This document shows positions 1 through 5,140 of a DNA stretch of 6,387 bases, in pieces. The stretch's first letter is position 1; each line of letters starts with the position of its first letter. The DNA lies in contig JAJRQP010000311.1 of NCBI GenBank assembly GCA_024280195.1, positions 1 to 6,387 of the forward strand, given 5' to 3'. Below the pieces are notes generated by a model that made no database searches, was not told the origin of the DNA, and saw only the letters and a program-made list of their open reading frames with translations. The translations under genes and the position numbers were made by a program. The stretch comes from Bacteroidota bacterium (lineage in GTDB: Bacteria > Bacteroidota > Bacteroidia > Flavobacteriales_D > Crocinitomicaceae).

Positions 1-673
1 CTTCGCCATTTTTAGTTCTGATGCCAATTGCTTGACCTTTGTCATTGGTGAGAATCTCATCCAGTTCATCTTGATAACGCATGTTTAAACCATGATGCTT
101 TTTTAAGTGACGCATGATGAATTTTGAATCGGCATCGGGTAGCACTCCGTTCCAAAATAATTCTTCTCGGATAAGAAATTCAACACCAATATTTCTTGAA
201 AGAAACATCTCAGCCATCTCGATGCCGATGAGTCCACCGCCAACAATTACGGCAGTTTTTATATCTTCAGAATGCAATTCTATGTATTCTAAATCTTGCT
301 TAGAGTACAATCCTCTGACTCTTTCAGAATCTTGTCCTTTCCATCCAAATTTATTAGGTTTAGAACCTGTTGCTAGAATTAATTTGTCGTAAGAGATATT
401 TTGCCCACTCTTTGTTGCCAGTGTTTTATTCTCCGTATCTATCTTAAGAATGTAATCTTCCACCAAATTGATGTTATTCTTCTCCCAAAAATGAGGTTCG
501 TAAGGTTGTGTATGCTCAAATTTCATGTGTCCCATGAAAACATACATCAATGCCGTTCTTGAAAAGAAATATTTTGATTCTGCTGAAATAATGGTTATTT
601 CTTCATCACTATTCTTACGAATGTGCCTTGCAGCAGTGACGCCAGAGATTCCATTGCCGATAATTACGATCAT
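1..673 (-). CDS. FAD/NAD(P)-dependent oxidoreductase, N-terminal part (cut by window edge)
   Basis: Reading the minus strand from ATG at 673 gives 224 uninterrupted codons that run off the left edge, so the C-terminus is missing; family members are commonly about 400-450 residues. The product begins directly with a Rossmann dinucleotide-binding fold: GNGISG at residues 6-11 for FAD. It continues with the ATG motif (YDKLILATGS, about 95-104) and a second nucleotide-binding fold, VIVGGGLIGIEMAE (about 142-155), for NAD(P)H. This order is typical of the pyridine nucleotide-disulfide oxidoreductase superfamily. The redox-active CxxxxC of true disulfide reductases is absent near residue 40, where SRTALMY is found. 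It therefore more likely resembles ferredoxin/rubredoxin reductases or NirB-type flavin domains. It is probably cytoplasmic; substrate and partner are unknown. The start is chosen because the FAD motif sits six residues in. No Shine-Dalgarno is visible. Confidence 0.88.
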   Translation of the reverse strand, partial: MIVIIGNGISGVTAARHIRKNSDEEITIISAESKYFFSRTALMYVFMGHMKFEHTQPYEPHFWEKNNINLVEDYILKIDTENKTLATKSGQNISYDKLILATGSKPNKFGWKGQDSERVRGLYSKQDLEYIELHSEDIKTAVIVGGGLIGIEMAEMFLSRNIGVEFLIREELFWNGVLPDADSKFIMRHLKKHHGLNMRYQDELDEILTNDKGQAIGIRTKNGE

Positions 674-1107
674 AAGTTAGTTTCTTTAAGTCTAAGGTAG
701 GCTTTTTGACGAGAATGGAATTACTGGCTTACAATTATTCTCAATTAAGATTCCGGAAATTTGAATGTAAAACATTAAACATCCAATACACAATGTAAAA
801 GTGGAGGTTAAATCATCGTTTTGGCTACGAAATTTTATCTAGAAGGGAAATTAGAATCCTTTTCCCATGCGCATTGCAAATAACATCGGTACATTTCATC
901 TTGAATTTTCGTTAAAAGAAAAAGCATAGCTTTTAAAGACTAAACGTTAGTGCCGGGAAAAAAGTAGAAGTTCTTTTAATTCAAGAAAAGAAAGATAGAA
1001 AGGTAAAAGAATATAAAATAATGAATATTCAATGAAGAATGAAAAAGTTTGAGTTAGCCGAACCGACCTTTACTTTTTCATTTTTAATTCTTCATTTATA
1101 GTCTCAC
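674..1107. other. 434-base intergenic region without a supported gene
   Basis: No open frame with recognisable protein features, tRNA or rRNA is visible on either strand. The region separates accA (ending at 1108) from the downstream oxidoreductase (starting at 673), both on the minus strand. It contains the imperfect inverted repeat at 1031-1096 and a small inverted repeat at 912-936 (TTAAAAG / CTTTTAA, 11-base spacer). A competing 6-bp stem, AAAAGC-ATA-GCTTTT, lies at 920-934. A weak TAnnTTTG-like match with one mismatch (TACCTTAG on the minus strand, about 20 bases before the oxidoreductase start) could be its promoter, but no -33 element is seen at usual spacing. The region could be untranslated sequence or decayed coding DNA; nothing more is supported. 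Confidence 0.6.
1031..1096 (-). terminator. Imperfect inverted repeat, candidate accA terminator
   Basis: The left arm is 1031-1048 (AATGAAGAAT followed by GAAAAAGT). The right arm, 1072-1096, is its reverse complement interrupted by about 6 extra bases at 1081-1086. This gives an outer stem of about 10 bp (1031-1040 with 1087-1096), an inner stem of 8-9 bp (1040/1041-1048 with 1072-1080) and a loop of about 23 bases. It starts 12 bases after the accA stop and is followed on the minus strand by AT-rich sequence, though not by a clean U-tract. Terminator function is inferred from position. The arms resemble low-complexity ATGAAGAAT/GAAAAA repeats seen between genes in flavobacterial genomes, so it may instead be a dispersed intergenic repeat. 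Confidence 0.4.
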
Positions 1108-2061
1108 TTACTTCCAAACTCCTCTCTTAGAAAACGCCTCAATTCTATCATTGATTCTTTTCTTAGGGTCAATGTCCTTCAGTTCTTTCAGTTGCTTCTT
1201 GATTGTTCTTTTAACAGCCTTGTATGCTTCCTCGTGATTTCTATGCGCACCATTTGCAGGTTCTTTAATGATAGAATCTACGATGCCCAGTTTTTTCATA
1301 TCGGGAGCCGTTAATTTCAATGCTTCGGCAGCTTTTTCTTTAAATTCCCAAGATCTCCACAGAATAGAAGAACAAGATTCTGGAGAAATAACAGAATACC
1401 AAGTATTTTCCATCATATTGACTCTATCACCAACACCAATTCCTAATGCTCCACCGGAAGCTCCTTCGCCGATAACAATGCAAATAACAGGAACGGTCAA
1501 ACGCATCATTTCATAGATGTTTCGAGCAATTGCCTCACCTTGTCCACGTTCTTCAGCTTCTAATCCAGGAAATGCTCCAGGAGTGTCAATCAACGTGACG
1601 ATTGGTTTTCCAAACTTCTCAGCCATTTTCATCAAGCGCAATGCTTTTCTGTATCCTTCAGGATTTGGCATCCCAAAATTACGGTACTGACGCATTTTGG
1701 TGTTCACTCCTTTTTGCTGACCGATAAACATTACCGTTTCTCCATCTAGCAATCCAAAACCACCGACCATTGCTTTGTCATCTTTGACATTTCTGTCGCC
1801 GTGCAATTCTTGGAAGTTTCCTTCTGTAATTGCCTCAATATATGCAAGCGTATAAGGTCTATCAGGATGACGAGACAACTGCACCTTCTGCCAAGGCGTT
1901 AACGAAGAAAAAACTTCTTTCGTTTTCGCAGCAAGTTTACTTTCTAACTCCTCAATTTTGTCAGACATATCAACATCGGTGTTCTCACCAATTTCTTGCA
2001 TCTGTACAATTTTATCCTCTAATTCCTTTAACGGTTCTTCAAAATCTAAATATATAGCCAT
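1108..2061 (-). CDS. accA: Acetyl-CoA carboxylase carboxyltransferase subunit alpha
   Basis: AccA pairs with AccD to form the carboxyltransferase of acetyl-CoA carboxylase. It moves the carboxyl group from carboxybiotin (on AccB) to acetyl-CoA, making malonyl-CoA for fatty acid synthesis in the cytoplasm. The 317 residues match the usual length of about 317-320. An N-terminal charged, probably coiled helical segment (about 6-50) precedes TPWQKVQLSRHPDRPYTLAY (55-74), a family signature, and then ELHGDR (85-90). The crotonase-like core carries the glycine-rich oxyanion segments GAFPG (162-166) and GEGASGGALGIGVGD (198-212). It is followed by ISPESCSSILWR (225-236) and AAEALKLTAPDMKKLGIVD (244-262). 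No truncation is seen. The ATG at 2061 starts the conserved YLDFE N-terminus; no Shine-Dalgarno precedes it, as is common in Bacteroidota. It is divergent from ispE across 62 bases. accD is not in the window. Confidence 0.97.
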   Translation of the reverse strand: MAIYLDFEEPLKELEDKIVQMQEIGENTDVDMSDKIEELESKLAAKTKEVFSSLTPWQKVQLSRHPDRPYTLAYIEAITEGNFQELHGDRNVKDDKAMVGGFGLLDGETVMFIGQQKGVNTKMRQYRNFGMPNPEGYRKALRLMKMAEKFGKPIVTLIDTPGAFPGLEAEERGQGEAIARNIYEMMRLTVPVICIVIGEGASGGALGIGVGDRVNMMENTWYSVISPESCSSILWRSWEFKEKAAEALKLTAPDMKKLGIVDSIIKEPANGAHRNHEEAYKAVKRTIKKQLKELKDIDPKKRINDRIEAFSKRGVWK

Positions 2062-2084
2062 TTTTCTGTCTAAATTTGATGGGC

Positions 2085-2092
2085 GAAAGTTA
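2085..2092 (-). promoter_or_regulatory. Possible accA -7 promoter element
   Basis: On the minus strand this reads TAACTTTC, one mismatch from the Bacteroidota -7 consensus TAnnTTTG. It ends 23 bases before the accA start codon, a plausible leader length. No TTG is seen at the usual -33 spacing, so support is limited to the -7 match and its position. Confidence 0.3.
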
Positions 2093-2112
2093 CAAAAATT
2101 GTTTACTAGTTA

Positions 2113-2120
2113 TAACTTTG
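2113..2120 (+). promoter_or_regulatory. Possible ispE -7 promoter element
   Basis: The plus strand reads TAACTTTG, an exact match to the Bacteroidota -7 consensus TAnnTTTG, and ends only three bases before the chosen ispE ATG at 2124. If used, the ispE transcript would have almost no leader. The nearest TTG (2099-2101) is only 11 bases upstream, closer than the usual -33 spacing, so the match could be chance. Confidence 0.35.
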
Positions 2121-2123
2121 TGT

Positions 2124-2924
2124 ATGATATTGTTTCCACCAGCGAAAATAAATTTAGGATTAAATGTGTTAAATAAAAGGTCAGATGGCTTCCATGAGCT
2201 TGATACTTGCATGATCCCCATTCCTTTATGCGATGTTTTGGAAATATTGCCATCAAAAGAATTTTCTTTCAAACAAACGGGATTAAGTATTTCTGGAGAA
2301 TCAACAGATAATATTGTTGTAAAAGCTTTTAAACTGGTTCAACAGTACTATAATATCGGAAATGTTTACATTCATCTGAGAAAAAACATTCCTATGGGAG
2401 CAGGTTTAGGAGGAGGTTCTGCAGATGGAACCTATACGATTTTAGCACTCAATGAAATTTTCAACCTTCAACTTTCTAATGAGAGAATGAGAGAGTTGTC
2501 TGGAGAGTTAGGCAGTGATTGCCCATTTTTTGTGGAGAATAAAGCTCAAATTGCAAAGGGCAGAGGAGAGCGTTTGTCTTTTGTTGATTTAGATTTAAGT
2601 GCTTACTTTCTAAAGCTAATCAATCCTAATATTCACATTTCTACTGCGGAAGCATATGCTAGCATTGGTTTCTACGTGGGAGCAAGTTGTGTTGAGGATA
2701 TAATTTCTCAACCAATTGAAAGTTGGAAAGAACAGTTGCAGAATAGTTTTGAATGTTCTGCTTTCAGTAATTACCCAGTTTTAGAGAGAATAAAAAATGA
2801 ACTTTATTCTGAAGGAGCAATTTATGCGGCAATGTCAGGGAGCGGTTCGACGATGTTTGGGGTGTTTAAAGAAAAACCAAGTTGTACTCAGTCTGCCTGT
2901 TACGAAAGAATAGTTGAGCTTTAA
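2124..2924 (+). CDS. ispE: 4-diphosphocytidyl-2-C-methyl-D-erythritol kinase
   Basis: IspE is a GHMP-family kinase of the cytoplasmic non-mevalonate (MEP) pathway. It phosphorylates the 2-hydroxyl of CDP-methylerythritol with ATP, towards isopentenyl diphosphate and its isomer. Counting from ATG 2124 the protein has 266 residues, usual for Bacteroidota IspE. The substrate-binding start PAKINLGLNVLNKRSDGFHE has the conserved Lys at residue 8. The ATP-binding glycine loop PMGAGLGGGSADG lies at about 90-102. The catalytic Asp is expected at about 132 in ELGSDCPFF, and the third GHMP motif AMSGSGSTMFGVF is at about 236-248. An in-frame ATG at 2076 would add 16 residues (MMGESYKNC...) before the family's normal MILFPPAKINL start. 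That extension crosses the putative promoter and is not typical of the family, so the downstream start is preferred. The gene is monocistronic here and convergent with the nitroreductase. Confidence 0.95.
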   Translation: MILFPPAKINLGLNVLNKRSDGFHELDTCMIPIPLCDVLEILPSKEFSFKQTGLSISGESTDNIVVKAFKLVQQYYNIGNVYIHLRKNIPMGAGLGGGSADGTYTILALNEIFNLQLSNERMRELSGELGSDCPFFVENKAQIAKGRGERLSFVDLDLSAYFLKLINPNIHISTAEAYASIGFYVGASCVEDIISQPIESWKEQLQNSFECSAFSNYPVLERIKNELYSEGAIYAAMSGSGSTMFGVFKEKPSCTQSACYERIVEL

Positions 2925-2975
2925 CTGCTTATTGTCTTTGTTTACAGCGAGGTAGCAAGTTAATTTATTTTTTTT
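2921..2975 (+). terminator. Candidate intrinsic terminator of ispE
   Basis: TTAACTGCT (2921-2929) pairs with AGCAAGTTAA (2954-2963) as 9 bp with one bulged A. The loop has 24 bases, and TTTA plus eight T (2964-2975) follows on the plus strand. The left arm overlaps the ispE stop codon and the T-tract overlaps the last Lys codons and stop of the convergent nitroreductase gene. The stem is AT-rich and only moderately stable. No T-tract follows it in the minus direction, so it is assigned to ispE. Confidence 0.45.
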
Positions 2976-3594
2976 CAAAAATATGCTCTTGACTTTTTCT
3001 CACTTTTTTCAAATGCTGTGTTTCATCATCTTGATCTCGGTAACCAATAGGGCAAAGTAGAATAGGGGAGTAATCATCGGAGATTTGTAAAATTTGAGAA
3101 TATGCAATTGGATCAAACCCTTCCATTGGTGTTGCGTCAATTCTCATAGAAGCACAAGTGTGCAATAATTGTCCTAATGCGATGTATGCCTGTTTGCTAT
3201 TCCAAGTTTTCTTTTGCTGATCGGTCATTTGAGCTATAGTACTTTTCATGAAGTCTCCATATCCTTTGATTTGGTCAACCTTATGATCTCTAGTTATAGC
3301 GATATTTTCAATGTGTTGATTTACTTCTTGGTCACCAACTTGATTCGCAGCGCATATGACAATTAAATGAGATGCGTCTTTGACTTGTGATTGACCATAG
3401 CTTGCTGCAACTAATTTTTCTCGAATGTCTTTTGACTCTACAATTATGTATTTCAAAGGCTGCAATCCATAAGAAGAAGGGACTAGTCGAAGTGATTCTT
3501 TAATCAGTTCAAAATTACTTGCATCTATTTTTTTGGAAACATCAAATTTCTTTGTTGCATACCTCCATTTAAGGTCGTTAATAATGTCACTCAT
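2965..3594 (-). CDS. NfsB-like NAD(P)H-dependent FMN nitroreductase
   Basis: The 209-residue product has the layout of the nitroreductase/oxygen-insensitive NfsB family (E. coli NfsB is 217). These are homodimeric cytoplasmic FMN enzymes that reduce nitroaromatics, quinones or related acceptors with NAD(P)H. RYATKKFD (11-18) corresponds to the N-terminal FMN-phosphate segment of NfsB (RHSTKAFD), with Ala where NfsB has Ser12. PSSYGLQP (39-46) matches the PSSTNSQP FMN loop, DASHLIV (73-79) the central strand, and ATPMEGFDP (154-162) the conserved PxEGFD loop. KKVRKS near residues 196-201 is the C-terminal basic FMN-binding segment. The physiological substrate cannot be inferred. Its ATG comes one base after the stop of the DUF4907-like gene, so it is probably the last gene of the four-gene operon. 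No Shine-Dalgarno is present and coupling is likely. A separate internal promoter cannot be excluded. Confidence 0.9.
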   Translation of the reverse strand: MSDIINDLKWRYATKKFDVSKKIDASNFELIKESLRLVPSSYGLQPLKYIIVESKDIREKLVAASYGQSQVKDASHLIVICAANQVGDQEVNQHIENIAITRDHKVDQIKGYGDFMKSTIAQMTDQQKKTWNSKQAYIALGQLLHTCASMRIDATPMEGFDPIAYSQILQISDDYSPILLCPIGYRDQDDETQHLKKVRKSQEHIFEKK

Positions 3595-3595
3595 T

Positions 3596-3937
3596 TTACA
3601 ATACTTTTAAACTGTCGAGAATTTCTACAGTTACAGTTGGCGGAAATTTACCATTTTTTACTTCATCGAGAATGTATTCTGCAGCTATAATTGCTTTTTC
3701 TTTGGTTTCAAACCCTTTTAATCCTTGAATTGCAGGGATGTGGGTCTGGTTAATCAATAAAGTTGAACCATTGAATATCTGATACCCCCAACCTAATTCT
3801 TCTTCAAAAATAATTTTGTAAGAATGAGAAGGCGCAACTTGAATTTTCTCCTTTTTATCGGATGGCACAATCTCTTGTTCCTTTTCTCCATTACAGGCCG
3901 ATAGAATGATTGCAATCGGTAAAATGTATTTAATCAT
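3596..3937 (-). CDS. Small lipoprotein with DUF4907-like domain
   Basis: The 113-residue product begins with a short lipoprotein signal peptide (MIKYILPIAIILSAC) and a clear lipobox, LSAC, with the lipidated Cys at residue 15. An acidic, lysine-rich linker follows (about 16-36), then one small domain (about 39-110). That domain contains SYKIIFEEELGWGYQIF, an isoleucine/proline turn (QTHIPAIQGLKGF, 64-76), a helix with TKEKAIIAAEYI, and KFPPTVTVEILDSL. I recognise this as the DUF4907 pattern of Bacteroidota; its function is unknown. It should be anchored in the outer membrane. The charged residues after the Cys (NGEKEQE) could act as a surface-export signal, but this is inference. Its ATG overlaps the upstream kelch gene's stop by one base (TAATG), and it ends one base before the nitroreductase start. 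Stoichiometric co-production with the kelch proteins is therefore plausible. Confidence 0.82.
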   Translation of the reverse strand: MIKYILPIAIILSACNGEKEQEIVPSDKKEKIQVAPSHSYKIIFEEELGWGYQIFNGSTLLINQTHIPAIQGLKGFETKEKAIIAAEYILDEVKNGKFPPTVTVEILDSLKVL

Positions 3938-5139
3938 TACAAGAAGATAACTTTAGCTGTGTAATTAATCCCGGTCTCTTTTTGCGTAAGAACGGCGGAG
4001 TAATTTCCAGCAGGCAAACTATTTCTATAGACTTGAAAGCCATTGTTAGTTGTGTTTACTTGAACTTCATTACTCACATTTCTCCCTGCGTTATCAAAGA
4101 GTTGAAAATCGTTCATTTGTACTTTCGATTGAACGTTAAATACATCTTTCACAGGGTTTGGAAAGATAGTTATTTCTGAATTCTCTAAAGAATTGACACC
4201 CAAAACTCGTGTGTATGCATACATGTCATCGTAAAAGATACCATCATAACCTGACCCAACAAAAGCAATACCTTGTAAAACAAAGGCAATAGCATTACTT
4301 CTAGCTGGGCCAATGAAGTCAGCTCGTTGTGTCCATGTATCTGCGTAGAAATTATATTCCCAAAGGTCTTTCAAAAAATTAAAGTTGCCATCTTCACCGG
4401 TTGTCACAAAACCAGAAGGGAAAATTCCCCATGCAACGGCCCCTTTTCTAGGAACTCCTGGGAAGTTTGCTTTTTGCGTCCAACTATCAGTTGCTGGAGT
4501 GTACATCCAAAAATCATCTCGATAAATGCCATCATCTCCAGTTGCAACAAATGCTTGATATCCAAATCCCCAAGCTACAGCTTCTTTTCTAGCAGTCCCT
4601 CCAAAATCACTAATTGAGGACCAAGAATTTGTATTAGCATTGTATGAAAACATGTCTTTTTTGAGTCCAGAATTTGCAATGCCTGTTCCAACATATGCAA
4701 GGGTGTCAATTACAAACGCAACCGCAGATCTTCTTGCTTCTCCAATAAAAGAAGCTTTTTGAGTCCAGACTTTTGTGTTTGGATTGTATTCCCATAAATC
4801 ATTTAAGAATGGGCTATTATCTCCTTGACCAAGGCAAACATAACCTTTATTATTTAGGCTGAATGAACTTGCAGAACCTCTTGCTAATCCACTTCCGTTT
4901 ACACCACCAATTGACGTTTCACTGTCCCAATCGTCTTGCCAATATGTATAAGAATACATTTTTCTTCGGAAGCCAGAAGCATCTAACCCAGTTGCGACAA
5001 AACCTTCTCCATTGGCAACAAAACTTGTAGCAACAGATCGAGGAGCACCATTGATGGAGTCTTTAACTATCCAAATATCTTGAGATGACGCAACTGAAAT
5101 AAAAAAAAATAATAGTAAAAAGAGAATTGTGTTTTTCAT
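3937..5139 (-). CDS. Secreted kelch beta-propeller with T9SS type A sorting domain (second copy)
   Basis: The 400-residue product has a Sec signal peptide (about 1-19/20, MKNTILFLLLFFFISVASSQ). Six kelch-type repeats of 47-53 residues begin at Arg34, 87, 136, 184, 231 and 280. The unit runs roughly R-x-x-AVAF-x5-YVGTG-x7-DLWEYNPxTxxWTQKAxFxG, with the usual kelch GG replaced by GTG, ATG, TTG or GSG. The last repeat stops at YAYT (307-310) without its W-containing strand. IWIVKDSINGAP (22-33) looks like that missing strand, so the propeller is probably six-bladed with N-terminal closure. The C-terminal domain (about 320-400) has ITIFPNPVKDVFNVQS, a central QLFDNAGRNV and LPAGNYSAVL, the T9SS type A pattern. 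Export and attachment to the cell surface or release are expected. Ligand or enzymatic activity is unknown; no catalytic motif is visible. It starts one base after the first paralogue. Confidence 0.92.
   Translation of the reverse strand: MKNTILFLLLFFFISVASSQDIWIVKDSINGAPRSVATSFVANGEGFVATGLDASGFRRKMYSYTYWQDDWDSETSIGGVNGSGLARGSASSFSLNNKGYVCLGQGDNSPFLNDLWEYNPNTKVWTQKASFIGEARRSAVAFVIDTLAYVGTGIANSGLKKDMFSYNANTNSWSSISDFGGTARKEAVAWGFGYQAFVATGDDGIYRDDFWMYTPATDSWTQKANFPGVPRKGAVAWGIFPSGFVTTGEDGNFNFLKDLWEYNFYADTWTQRADFIGPARSNAIAFVLQGIAFVGSGYDGIFYDDMYAYTRVLGVNSLENSEITIFPNPVKDVFNVQSKVQMNDFQLFDNAGRNVSNEVQVNTTNNGFQVYRNSLPAGNYSAVLTQKETGINYTAKVIFL
4781..4802 (-). repeat. 22-base identity shared with the paralogous kelch gene
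   Basis: This stretch is identical over 22 bases to 5544-5565. On the minus strand both encode the DLWEYNP strand of a kelch blade, in repeat 2 here and repeat 5 of the other gene. Identity at the DNA level, synonymous positions included, is longer than expected between otherwise diverged paralogues and may reflect local recombination or conserved codon choice. Confidence 0.7.
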
Positions 5140-5140
5140 A

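Noticed and set aside
114..392. Plus-strand open frame of 92 codons
   Set aside because: It lies antisense within the oxidoreductase gene, whose minus-strand frame shows two clear nucleotide-binding motifs; the plus-strand product has no recognisable features.
674..1107. tRNA, riboswitch or small RNA gene in the intergenic region
   Set aside because: No cloverleaf, conserved riboswitch core or promoter-terminator pair could be recognised; only AT-rich inverted repeats are present.
2076..2123. N-terminal extension of ispE from the ATG at 2076
   Set aside because: It adds 16 residues before the family-typical start, is not like known IspE N-termini and crosses the likely promoter element.
1268..2176. 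Three plus-strand open frames (1268-1516, 1830-2057, 1958-2176)
   Set aside because: They are antisense to accA, the last one extending into the accA-ispE gap and the start of ispE in another frame; accA is conserved over its full length and these frames show no domain.
2090..2272. Minus-strand open frame of 60 codons inside ispE
   Set aside because: It is antisense to the conserved IspE N-terminal region and has no protein features.
3982..4617. Plus-strand open frames at 3982-4179 and 4327-4617
   Set aside because: Both are antisense to the second kelch gene, and their cysteine-rich translations reflect the antisense of repeat codons.
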